A stretch of 31,862 nucleotides of DNA, taken from the NCBI GenBank assembly GCA_001724265.1, contig MEDY01000349.1, positions 1 to 31,862 on the forward strand, read 5' to 3'. This DNA comes from Rhizaria sp. SCN 62-66. Taxonomy: Eukaryota; Rhizaria, unplaced. Shown here piece after piece: positions 10,555-21,282 of this stretch. The notes under the pieces are model-generated. The model saw only the letters and a list, made by a program, of their open reading frames with translations, was not told the DNA's origin and ran no database searches. Within the stretch, counting starts at the first letter, position 1. Every line of letters begins with the position of its first letter. A program made the translations under genes and the position numbers.

Positions 10555-11617
10555 GCAGCAGCAGCAGCAGCAGCAGCGGCAACGGCAACATGCACCTCAG
10601 CAGCATCAACATGTGGCCCACCGAGCCCGCGGGCATGTCTTGGCCTTCGCTGCCGCTGTCATCCTCCGCGTCCCTGTCCTCCTCAGCCTCGGGCTCCGGC
10701 TCCGCCTCGGGCGCAGCCGTTCCCGGTCCGATCCCCGGCTCCGGCTCCGGCGCTGGCGCTGGCTCGGCGGCGCTGCCGCTGCCGCTGTCGCTCTCGCTCG
10801 ACCAGACCGTTCCCGCATCGGTCTTCCTCCCCAACAACAACAGCAGCGGCAGCAGCAACAACATCAACAACAACGCCAGCAACAACAATAACAACAACAA
10901 CATGCTCGGCGGCGGTGGCATGCCGTCCCTGGGCCGCGCCCCGTCGGTGCCCTCGACCGTTGCGCTCGCGCTCGCGGGCCTGCCCAGCTCCAGTGCCGCC
11001 GCCTCCGGCTCCGCCGCCTCTGGCTCCACCGGCTCCGGCTCTGGCTCTAACTCTGGCTCACACAGCAGCCACCTGCCGCCCGCGGCGCCGGCGCCCGTGC
11101 TCGACTTCGCCGGGCTGCCCCCCCGCACGGCGCAGAGCAACACGCCCAGCAACAACCTCAGCGGCAACAACAGCAGCAACAACACGCCCAGTCCGCACCA
11201 CCACGCGCAGAACCACGGCCATGGCCACGGCGGCCACAGCGGCGGCGGCGGCGGCGGGTCGCGCGCGTCCAGCCCGCACGGCGGCGGGCGCAACTCGCCA
11301 CACGGCAACAGCGGCGGCAGCGGCGCGAACCGGCAGATCTGCGACTTCTTCGTGCGGTCAGGGCTGTCGTCGTGCGTGACGCCCTGCTCCAAGGGCGACC
11401 GCTGCCACTTCTACCACCCGGCGACGACGGCGCCCAACGGCAGCCGCACGCACCGCATCTGCGAGGCATTCCTGCTCACCAAGACGTGCCCGCGCGGCGC
11501 GGCCTGCGGGGATTTGCACCCTGCGGGCAAGGTCTCGCCCAAGCTGCTGCCGCGCCTGCGCGTCGGCGCCGCCTCCAGCCTCGACCTTATCTACGCCGCG
11601 CACCTGCAGCAGCAGCC

Positions 11618-11667
<50 letters not shown>

Positions 11668-11687
11668 CCGGGCTCGGCTCCCCAACA

Positions 11688-11722
<35 letters not shown>

Positions 11723-12765
11723 GCAGATGCAGCTTGGTGCGCTGCAGCTGCAGATGGGCCGCGGGCTCGCTATGCAGCACCAGCAGCACTTCCAGCAGCA
11801 GCAACAGCAGCAGATACAGAGCGTGAACGCGCAGGCGCAGGCGCAGGCGCAGGTTGTCGCGGCGGCCGCGGCACAGGCGCAGGCGCACGCGCAGGCGCAG
11901 CTGCAGCTGCAGTTGCAGCAGTTGCAGCTCCTTCAACAGCAGCAGGGCCAGCAGCAGCAGGGGCAGCAGTATCAGCATCAGCAGCAGCTGCAGCTTCAGT
12001 TGCAGCAGCAGATTCAGCAGCAGATCCAGCAGCAGATCAATCTGCAGCAGGCCCAACAGCAGCAACAACAACAGCAACAGCACGTGCAGCAGCACGCGCA
12101 GCAGCAGCAGGCGCAGCAGATCTTGATGCAGCAGCAGCAAATGTGGCAGCAGCAGCAGCTCCAGAAGCAGCTGCAGTCACAACCGCCGTCGCAGTTTCCC
12201 GGCAGCCAGACCCAGGCCCAGGCCCAGGCCCAGGCCCAGGCCCAGGCCCAGGCCCAGGCCCAGGCCCAGGCCCAGGGCCAGGGCCAGCAGGGCCAGGGCC
12301 GCGGCTACCCCGCGCGGCCGCCGTCGCACCCGCAGCAACAGCAGTTGCAGCAGCACCATTTGCAGCACCAGATGCAGCTCCAGATGCAGCAGCAGAACGG
12401 CGAGCAGGTACGGCAATCGCGAAAAACCTTTGGTTATCGCCTCATATATTTTTATATGCATCATATTTAAGAGGATAGTCAGTAATATAAATCCTTGAAA
12501 GCCGGGATTTATATTACTGACTGTATTACACATATGTTTTTTGATTAACGAATTGAAAAATACTTTATTTGTATATCTCTGACATATCCCTCCAATATCT
12601 CTCTTTTTGTTTTCCTTGTCCGTCCCTTCCTCCCAGGAGTTGCCCTCGCTGCCCGTGTCGCGTGGCGGCTTCAGCCCCGCGCCCGTCCTCAGTCCCAGCC
12701 CCGTGCCCTCGGGCGCCGGCGCGTCGCCCTACCCGCGCAATTCCACGCCCGTCTCGCTCGCTCAG

Positions 12766-12802
<37 letters not shown>

Positions 12803-13026
12803 TGCAAGGGCTGAGTCTGCAACTGCAGAGCCTGAGCCTGCAGCAGGGCGGCGCGCCCCCGTCGGCCGCCGCGGCCGCCGGCATGCCTGTGGGCTACCCG
12901 GTTGCGGCCGGGATGCCGCAGCAGTTCCAGTTCCAGCAACAGCAGCAGCACCAGCAGCATCTGGGGGGCAACGCGGGCGCTAGAGTCGTCGGCATGCCCT
13001 ACTTGGGGCCCGGCAACAGCAGCAGC

Positions 13027-13061
<35 letters not shown>

Positions 13062-13317
13062 CGGCAACGCCGGTATGGGTGGCCTGGGTTTCGCAGTCAT
13101 GTCCCCCACCTCCGCCTCCGGCCTCAACCTCAACCTCAACCTCGGCCACGGCCTCGGCCAGGGCCACGGCGGCCACGGGATGGGCATGCCGCTCGCGCGC
13201 GCGCCCCCCGGTGCGGGCCCAGGCTCGGGCAACGGCGGCGGCCAGAACGACTCGGCCGCTGCGGCGGCAGCGGCGGCGGCGGCGGCCTTCGCGGCGTACG
13301 GCGCAAACAAGTATTAG
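9879..13317 (+). CDS. Gln/Asn-rich tandem CCCH zinc-finger protein, N-terminal part of the gene (two exons)
   Basis: Exon 1 is 9879-12407 (843 codons) and exon 2 starts at 12637; the junction is phase 0. If TAG at 13315-13317 is a stop, the product is 1069 residues. The chosen ATG at 9879 starts MFHPAPGAAPAP; an in-frame ATG at 9651 would add 76 residues but looks like UTR. Two zinc fingers lie near residues 488-547. The second is a classic C-x8-C-x5-C-x3-H (CEAFLLTKTC...CGDLH). The first keeps C-x5-C-x3-H (CSKGDRCHFYH) but its first cysteine is further away (CDFFVRSGLSSC). CCCH fingers of this type usually bind single-stranded RNA. Around them are long poly-Gln, poly-Asn and (Gln-Ala)n stretches of prion-like composition, so membership of RNA granules is a reasonable inference. 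The frame does not end cleanly: after this TAG and a second at 13336 it stays open to 21282, so this is probably only the N-terminal part of a larger protein. Confidence 0.7.
10447..10577 (+). repeat. Adjacent CAG, AAC and AGC trinucleotide runs (poly-Gln, poly-Asn, poly-Ser)
   Basis: A CAG run at about 10447-10488 is followed by (AAC)n at 10518-10552 and (AGC)n at 10553-10577, all in the CCCH reading frame. Similar CAG tracts recur at 11608-11668 and 11694-11728, and an AAC tract at 13024-13062. Confidence 0.9.
12211..12276 (+). repeat. Eleven tandem copies of CCCAGG encoding (Gln-Ala)n
   Basis: The hexamer CCCAGG repeats 11 times without interruption in frame, giving a Gln-Ala dipeptide run that continues as Gln-Gly. 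The near-perfect copies suggest recent slippage expansion. Confidence 0.9.
12408..12636 (+). other. Intron of the CCCH gene, carrying a long hairpin
   Basis: The donor is GAGCAG|GTACGG at 12408 and the acceptor is a pyrimidine-rich run ending TCCCAG|GAG at 12636. The 229-nt intron is AT-rich while both flanks are GC-rich coding sequence in matching phase 0. Reading through would stop at TAA 12468-12470, so unspliced message would encode an 863-residue product ending soon after the Gln-rich region. Confidence 0.85.
12477..12522. repeat. Perfect 18-bp inverted repeat (hairpin) inside the CCCH intron
   Basis: The left arm AGTCAGTAATATAAATCC at 12477-12494 is the exact reverse complement of the right arm at 12505-12522, around a 10-nt loop (TTGAAAGCCG). 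In RNA this would form a stable stem about 70 nt downstream of the 5' splice site. It could be a small MITE-type insertion remnant or a structured intron element. No clear target-site duplication is visible. Confidence 0.85.
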
Positions 13318-16300
13318 ACGCAACTGCCACCACGGTAGGTGCCGTCGCCGGTGCGGGACTTTGACAACTACAGCAACAGCAACAACGAGAATGGCGGCGG
13401 CGAGAGCGGCGGCGGCGAGAGCGGCGGCGGCGGGAGCGGCGGCAGCGGGCGGACGCGGATGACGGGAAACGGGAGCGGTGAGAGCGAGCTCGACGACCAG
13501 GGCCTGGGCCAGGGCCTCGGCCGCGCCCTCACCGACGACGCTGGCCGCGACTCGACAGTGAACGTGTCAGACGATGATGAGGAAGACGAGCGGGGACGCA
13601 ACGTGCACAACATCGTCAACAACATCATCTTGCCCGACGAGGACGACGAAGAAGACATCGACCTCAACGAACGCGATCGCAAAGACGTCAGTGCTTCCGA
13701 GAAGCAAAACAGCAACGACGCCTCCAACGAGACAGCTTTGAACTCGCTCACCGACACCATCGCCAACGCCAACGTTGCCGTGGAGTCCCCGGGCGCCGCC
13801 GCGGACATCGTGTGCCAGCCCTCGCGCTCGCGGTCGCTGTCGCACTCACACTCACACTCGCGCTCGCGCTCGCATTCGCAGCCGCGCTCGCGGCCGCTCT
13901 CGTGCGCGCACGACGGCGACGCTGCCAGCACCTTCGACGCCGCCGGCAAAGCCTCCCAGCAACCGCAGCAGCAGAAACAGAAGCAGCATCAGCAGCCAGT
14001 CGCGAACGCCAATAGCGGCCTCGTCGCCAGCAACAGCGGCAGCGGCGGTGACGACCTCACTGGCGTCGGCTTCGGCGTCTCGCTGGCCTCTGCCTCGGAG
14101 CTGCCCTCCGCTCTCGCCGGCCCCGGCCCCGGCCCCGGCCTGACGTTCGCGCTGTCGCCGCTGCCGCTGGCGCAGGCGCACTCGCTCTCGCAGGCGCACC
14201 TCAACGGGCACCCGCATTCGCATTCGCGCTCGCATTCGCACTCGTTCTCCCGCAGCGGGCTCAGCAGCATCGCCGGCCTCAACAGCAGCATCAGCGGTGC
14301 CAACGCCAACATCGATTGCAACAACGGCAGCATCGCCGACACCAGCGGTGACGCTGGCGGGCCGCTCTCGGTCGCTCTGGGTCTGGGGCTAGATCTCGGG
14401 CTGGGGCCTGGGCTCGGCCTCGGCCTCGGCCTCGGGCTCAAGGACAGCAACGGCGGCACTCACTCCGAGCGGCCGCAGCCGCCGCAGCCGCAGGAGGTTT
14501 TCGCCGGCCACGCACATCTCGAGCCTTCGCTGCAGCACGACATCACTACCGTCGTCGCCGATGCTGCCGCCAACTGCGAGCTCGTCGCTAGCATCGCCCG
14601 CGCCAAGCCGCTACCCGCGCCGCTCTCTCAGTCGCAGTCGCTTGCACATGAAGGACCCGCGGCCCGCGGCGACTGCGAGGTGTGCGTGGGGCTCCCGCTC
14701 TCGCCCCTCTGCAGCCACAGCCGCGATCACGGCCACTCGGCCGGCCAGTCCGGCGGGCTGCAGTCGCAGTCGTCGTCGCAGCAACTCGCCGCGACCACGC
14801 TGCCCCCGTCCAGCGCCGGCGATGCGGCATCCGCCTGCGGTTCCGCAGTGGGCTCCGTCGGCTTCCCGCTCAACACCGTCCCGGAGACCGAACCCGCGAC
14901 CCTGCCGCCGGCCGACTACGGCGCCCACGACGCTAATGGCGGCTTTCTGCACAGCGCTACGATCCACATGTCGGGCCTCGCGCTCGCGGCGGACCCCGGC
15001 GCCGGCCTCGTCCCCACGCTTGCCCACAGTCCCCGCCCCAGCCCCAGCCTCAGCCCCAGCCTCAGCCCCAGCCTCAGCCCCAGTCTCAGCCCCAGCCTCA
15101 GCGACAGTGCCGCCAATGCCGAGGCAGGGGCCCGCGGCCTCGCCCCGGCGCCCATGCCCGTCATCACCGGGAGTAACAACAATTACAGCAACAACAGCAA
15201 CGGTTACGGCAACGCGACCCCGATCATTGGCTACGTGTCCGTGACGGCGCAGAGCCAGCGCCTCTCGCAGTCTTCGCTGCCGCCGCACTCGTCGCGCTCA
15301 CACTCGCGACAGCCCTCGACGTCGTCGTGGACCAACGCGGCCGCACTCCCGGTGCTTTCCGCTGCCAACTCCTCTTCCTTCGGGCTGGGCTCGGGCGCGG
15401 GTTCGGGCTGCGCCGCGCTGGGCCCCTGGGCCGGCCCCGGCGCGCCCAGCAGCACGGTCGACCTGTGCGGCGGCAGCGTCGCCGCGCCCAGCCTCTGCGG
15501 CATGAGCGTGCTCGGCGGCGACGGTCTCAATAGCACCGCCGGCGGCCTCAGCGGCGGCGGCGACGGCGCGCGCACCGGCGCCGGCGGCGCGGCGAGCCCT
15601 GGCCCCGGCCTCTGGCCCAGCGCAGGCCCCTGGCCCGGCGCAGGCCCCTGGCCCGGCGCAGGCCCCGCGGCGCCCGCGGGCCTGGGCGCAGCGCCCTCGC
15701 TGGCCAACACGGTCGCGCTCGCAGGCTCCTACCACTACTGTCGTAGTCACAGCGGCTTTCACGGACACGGTCACGGACACGGTCACGGACACGGACACGG
15801 GCATGGACACGGCGGCGTCTACGGCGCCCCCGCATCGGGCTCCGCGACGGCCGCGGCGGCGACGCTCGCTGTCCAGCACTCCGGCCCCGGCTCCAGCCTC
15901 AGCTCCAGCAGCAGCGCCGTAACCGGCAGCGGCGGCGGCGGTGGCGGCGGCGTCAGCGTCAGCGGGGGCGGCGTCAGCGGGGGCGCGTACAGCGCGGGCG
16001 CTGGCGACCACGGCGCGGCCTTCGTGGGCGCGTCGCCGGTGCAGTCGTCCGTGTCGCTGGGCTCCTCGTTCGGCTCGCCGCTGCTGCCGCCGTCCTCAGC
16101 CGCGCTGACGCCCGCCGCGCGCTCCTCGGTGCTCGCGGCGCACGCCGCCGGCCCCTGCAGCAGCGGCGGCGGCGCGCCGGGCGCCGGCCACCACGGGCAC
16201 GGACCCGGACAGGGCCACGGCCACGGCCAGAGTAACAATGTGACGCCGCTGAGCCACACGCACGGGCTGAGCTACGGCCACGGCCACGGCCACGGCCACG

Positions 16301-19300
16301 GCCACGGGGGCGCGGCGTCGACCCACGGCGTGGCGCACCGGCGCTCGCTGACGTCGTTGCGCACTGCGTACCAGCACCAGAGCGCGCACTCGTTCGCCCA
16401 CCAGCAGCACCACCAGCAGCAGCTCACACAGCAACAGCAGCAGCAGCAATTCGCGCTTCCGCAGCAGCAGTACCAGCAGGCGCATGCCGGCGCGGCCGCG
16501 GGTCTGGGCTCGATGGGTGGCGTCTCGCTAACGCCGATGCAAGCCATGACTAAGCTCGGCCCCGGCCACTACGGCCACGGCCACGGCAACGGCCCCATCG
16601 GCCCCGTGGGGCTGAGTCGCGGCAGCGGCAGCGGCAGCTTCAGTGCGTATCCCGCGGACGCGTCGCCCGCGCTGTCGGTCGCCACACTGTCCACGCCGCT
16701 CGTGTCGGCCGCCTCGCTCGCCAACACGCACCAGCAGCAGCAGCCGCAGTACGGACCGCAGTACGCGCCGCAGCACCAGCTGCACCAGACGGCGTTCGCG
16801 CAGGCGCAGGCGCAGGCGGCGCACGCCGCGCTGGCCGCCGTCTCGGGGCTGCCCGCGGCACACTCGCACTCGCCCGCGCACAGCAACAGCAGCAACTACA
16901 GCAGCAGCTGCAGCAGCAGCGGCGGCAACAGCGCCACCGCGGCCGCGCTCAGCCAGGGCGCCACGCACGCGCTGCCGATGCCGCAGAGCGGCCGCCTTCG
17001 CACGCGCACCAGCGCCAGCGGCGCGCTCAGCAGAACGGCTACGACCATCGGCCTCGCCCCCGGCGCCGGCACGAGCTACGGCGCGGGCAGTGGCGCGGGC
17101 TACGGCGCTGGCGCGGGCGCTGCGGCGGGCTACGTGTCCACGACCGCGGCTGCCGCGACGCCGGTCGGCGCCGCTGGCCAGTGCGGCAGCGGCAGCGGCA
17201 GCGGCAACGGGGCCGGTGGACTTACGGCGCGGCTGCCCCCGACGCCCACGCGCAGCTCCGGCCCGCTCATGACGCTGTCCGCGGGCGGTGCGGCGGCGGG
17301 CTCGAGCACGGGCGCGCTGCCTGCGTCGCTGTTCGCGCTGCTGGCGCCCACGGCCGCGCCTGCCGCGCCGCCCTCGGCGCTCTCGCGCACGCGCACACAC
17401 ACTACCAACGCGGGCGGCGCCGTCAGCGCCAACGGCTACGGCCTGGGCGGCTCTCTGTCCCCCGAGCCCGCGGCGGCCGCTGCCCCTGCGCCCTCGGTGG
17501 CGGTGACGGTGTTTGCGGCCCGCGCGGGGGGCTCCAGCTCTGTGTCGGTCTCGAGAACGGACGCGACGCCGCAGCAGTCGCCGTCGCCGTCGCTGCAACA
17601 CTCGCACGCGCACTCGCCGCTGCCGTCTCCGCTGCCCTCGCCGCCCTCCGCCTCCGCCTCGGTGTTCGTCTTCGGCAACGCCACCGCCAACACGATCACT
17701 GTCGGCACCAGCAGCAGCGGCAGCGGCAGTGGCAGCGGCAGCGGCAGTGGCAGCGGCAGCGGCAGCGGCAGCGGCAGTGGCAACGCGGGCGCCGGGCAGC
17801 CGCAGCCGCAGCTGTCGCTGGCGGAGCAGCAGTCGCTGCTCTCGGCGCTCATCCACCAGCAGCAGCCCCAGGGTGACGGCGGCAGCGGCAGCGGCAGCGG
17901 CAGCAGCGACCTGGCTGCGCTCGCGGCCCACAGCCTCTCAGGCCTCGGCCTCGTGCTAAGCCACAGCCACAGCCACGGCCACGGCCACGGCTACGGCTAC
18001 GGCCACCAAGGCCCGCAGGCCTTCGCGGGGCCGTTCCCGCAGCAGTCCAGCGTGCCGACGCCGACGGCGAGCCCCGACGCTAGTCTGACCCTGAGCCTCA
18101 ATCTGAGCCCCAGCCCCAGCCCCGACCCCAGCGACAGGGACAGGGCCGGGGACAGGACGGGTGCCGCGTCTGCGTCTGCGTCTGGGTCTGGGTCTGGGGC
18201 CGCGCACTCGCCGTGCGCGCAGTCCCAGCTGCAGTTGCAACTGCAGGCTCATCTGCAGGCCGTGCTGGCGGGTGTGGACCCCTCGCTGCTGGCCGCCGCC
18301 GCGGCCGCCGCCTCCGCGGGCGCCGACTCGACGTCGTCGGCGGCGCTGGCGGCCCTGTCGGCGACCACGGGCGTGGACGCGCACTCGCTGCTCTTCGCGC
18401 TCAGCCTGGGCGCGCTGCCGCCCGCCGCCGCCGCGCTCGCCTCAGCTGTCTACGCCCGCGCGCTCGCCGCAGGCGCGTCGGCCGCCACCGCCGCCTCCGC
18501 AGGCGCCGCTGCTGCGAGGGCCGAGCTCGTCGCCAGCAACAGCGGCAGCCACAACGATAGCAACCACAACAGCCTTTCTGACGTCAGCAGCAGCAGCAGC
18601 AGCAGCAGCGCATGCAACACCGGCTTCAACGACGCATCGTTCGCGCCCTCGTTACGCGTCACGGCCCCCGCGCCTGTGCCCGGCTCCGGCTCCGGCGCGA
18701 ACACTAGTCTTGCTGCGGCATTGCCCCCGCTACTGTCGCTGCCGGTGTCCCCGCTCAACGCCCCGCTCAGCGCCCCGCTCGGCGCCGCGCCACACGCCCC
18801 GCCTCACGCCGCGCCCAACGCCGGAGTCTCCGACGCGGGCGCTCAGCCGGCGCGGCAGCAGGAGCGTGCGTCGCAGTCGCTCGCCGACACGGTCATAAGC
18901 AGCCGCGGTGGCAGCGGCCGCGGCAGGGCGCGCGCCGCGGCCCGGGGCTCTGACGGCCTGCAGCTGCAGCTGCAGCTGCAACAACTCCAGCAGCAACAAC
19001 AACTTCAGCTCCAGCAGCAACAACAACTTCAGCTCCAGCAGCAACAACAACTTCAGCTCCAGCAGCAACAACAACAGCAGCAGCACATGCTCTCCGTTCC
19101 CTCATTCACCAACGGCGGCCCCGGCGGCTACGTCGGGCTGCAGGTGCGGCCGTCGGCGTCGCGCTCGCTGTCGCCGCTGCAGCCGCTGTCGCCTGCCGCC
19201 CACGCCGCGGCGCTGGCCAACGCCAGCGCGAACCCCAGCGCCCTTGGCAGCGTCACCGGCAGCGTCGCCGGCAGCGTGGCGGGCAGCGTGTCTCCGACGT

Positions 19301-21282
19301 ACCACGCGCAGCAGGCCTTCGGGCCCAACGGCGCTGGCGGTAACGGCGGCAGCGCACAGGCGCAAGCCCAGGCGCAAGCGCAGTCGCGGCGCGGCGCCGG
19401 GCACGGACAGGGCCACGTGCGTGTGCCCAGTCTGGGCGGTTCCAGCTCGCGGCCCAGCCCCAGCCACGCCTCCGGCGCCGGCCACGGCCACGACTACGGC
19501 CACGGTGCCGGCGGCGGCAGCGGCGGCAACAGTAACGATTGGCTGGGGCTGGGGCACGGCGGGAACCACGGATACGGACACGGCTACTCGCGCAGCCACG
19601 GCGACGTACTCACCGAGCTGGGGCTCGAGCTCGACCACCTGCCCGCGTTCGCGCAGCAGCACGGCCACGCGCACGCGCACGCCCTCGCCAACACGCACGT
19701 GCACGGCCAGGTCTACGGGCAGCAGAGCCCAACGCAGACGCTGACCCAAGCACAGGCGCAGACTGCGCAGACCCAGGGGCAGCGGGTGGCCGGCTCCAGC
19801 AGCCGCAGCAGTAACAGCAGCGCCAGCAGCAAGAGCACGCGCGCCCGCACCCTCGGCGTCCCGAGTTCCAGTGCCGCTAGCGGGGCTGGCGCTGCAGCGC
19901 AGTCCGCGATCGGCCACGGCCACGGCCACGGTCGGGCTCAGGCCCAGGTCCAGTGCCAGGGCCAGGGTCAGAGCAGCTCGCTCGCGTCGCCTAGAGTCAG
20001 CACCGCCCATGGCGCCGACGCCGGCAACTGCAGCAGCGCCGCCGGCGCCGCGGCCGCCGCGGGGTCCCACATGGCGCTCAGCATCAGCGCACCCGCCGCC
20101 AGCGCGAGCGCCGCGCCGACGCCTGGCCCGCCGAGCGCGGCTCTCAGCGCGGCCGCGAGCGCGAACTCGGGCGCGGGCATGAGCCCCAATGTCAACGTCA
20201 GCGCCTCCGCGGGCGCCACTGCCGCCGCGAGCGCGAGCGCGAGTGCGAGTCCGAGCGCGAGCGTGGGCGTCAGCGCGGCGTCCAACGCAAGCCCCAGCCC
20301 GAACGCGTGCGACCGGATCTGCGTGTTCCACATCTCGCCGCAGGGCTGCGTCAAGACGGCCAAGTGCGACCACCTGCACATCGAGCCCAAGCCCTGCGTG
20401 TACTGGCACACCAAACGCGGCTGCTCCAAGGGCGACTCGTGCAAGTTTCTCCACCTCACCGCCGCCGCACTCGCGGCCGCGGCCACCGCGACGGCGCCCG
20501 CGGCCACCGCGTCCGGCGCGGGCGCGGCCGCCATCGCCGCCGCTACGGCCACCGGCACCGCCCGTCCTGGCTCTCGCGCTGGCGCGGGTATCGGCTCCAG
20601 TAGCGCGACGTCTGTGGCAGGGTCAATGTCTCCCAGCGATGCCGATGCCGACGCCGCTGCCGCCGCTGTCGCCGTGGGCTACGGCGGCCTAGGTGGTTTC
20701 GGCGCTCTCGGAGGCTGCTATGGTGGCGGCGGGAGCTATGAGGCGGAGACGGACCTGGACGCCGTGGTGACCTCGGCGGGCGGCTGGGAACGCGAGCCGG
20801 GCGACCGCGAGCTGGCGGGCTCGGCCTGGGACTGGGGCTCCGCCAGCGACGCCACCTCGGCGGCCACTGCGGCCTCGACCCCGCTCGTGCTCTCGCAGCC
20901 GCACGCGCTGGCGCTGGCGCCTCCGCACGCGCACGGCCCGCCGCAGGGCTCCGCCGCAGCCGCGGCCGCTGCAGCCGCAGCCGTGGCCGCTGCGACAGCG
21001 ACCGTCTGCACCTGTTTGCGCAACGGCAACGGCAACGGCAGCGGCGCTGCTGGCGCGGGCGCTGCGCTGTGCCTGTGCGGCGCGTCCGCCGCCGCCGCCG
21101 CCGCCGCTGCGGCGACTGCGGCGGCAGTGAGCGTGGGCGGGAAGCGGCTGAAGAAGGCTAAGGTGCAGCGGCTGTCGTACGAGCTGGACGTGCGCGTGCA
21201 GGCCAAGGCCGAGGCCTTTGACGCCAAGCTGCGCATGCTCAAGGCGCGCCACGAGCTCGCACTGCAGCACAGAAAGAAGTAA
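13318..21282 (+). CDS. Large low-complexity CCCH protein, C-terminal part; same frame as the preceding exon
   Basis: Open in the frame of the preceding exon; after TAG 13336-13338 it runs from GTG 13339 for 2647 codons to TAA at 21280-21282. Taken as an independent gene, the first ATG is at 13459 (2607 residues), but there is no AT-rich promoter-like gap before it. I infer it continues the upstream CCCH gene, giving about 3724 residues in total. Most of it is Ser/Gly/Ala/His/Gln low complexity: (Gly-His)n, (Gly-Ser)n, Ser-Pro-Ser-Leu repeats and Gln/Leu repeats. At 20320-20454 are two adjacent classic C-x8-C-x5-C-x3-H fingers (CVFHISPQGCVKTAKCDHLH and CVYWHTKRGCSKGDSCKFLH). The last 50 or so residues are basic and helical (KRLKKAKVQRLSYELDVRVQ onward), likely a coiled coil. 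RNA binding is inferred from the fingers. An acidic region at about 13560-13700 could be a protein-interaction segment. Confidence 0.7.
15040..15101 (+). repeat. Five tandem 12-bp units encoding Ser-Pro-Ser-Leu
   Basis: The unit AGCCCCAGCCTC is repeated about five times with one variant base, encoding SPSL repeats inside the large CCCH frame. Confidence 0.85.
15760..15811 (+). repeat. Tandem Gly-His coding repeat
   Basis: CACGGACACGGT-type units encode alternating His-Gly. Comparable Gly-His runs recur at about 16277-16308, 17960-18003 and 19912-19932 in the same frame. Such histidine-rich stretches may bind metal or phase-separate; this is inference. Confidence 0.8.
17707..17790 (+). repeat. 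Tandem Gly-Ser coding repeat
   Basis: Repeated GGCAGC/GGCAGT hexamers encode more than ten Gly-Ser pairs, a flexible-linker-like tract in the large CCCH frame. Confidence 0.85.
19001..19072 (+). repeat. Three identical 24-bp units encoding Gln/Leu-rich sequence
   Basis: The unit at 19001-19024 is copied exactly at 19025-19048 and 19049-19072, with a diverged partial unit just upstream (18979-19000). All are in frame. Confidence 0.9.

Noticed and set aside
10447-13062. Repeat arrays considered as CRISPR or satellite DNA
   Set aside because: Units are 3-24 bp, without spacers, and maintain the reading frame; they are coding microsatellites.
13368-18898. Many long open frames antisense or out of frame to the CCCH gene (hundreds of codons, Arg/Ala/Pro-rich)
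   Set aside because: They are by-products of GC-rich repetitive coding sequence: stop codons are rare in all frames, they consist of repeated Arg/Ala/Leu patterns and they lack domains.
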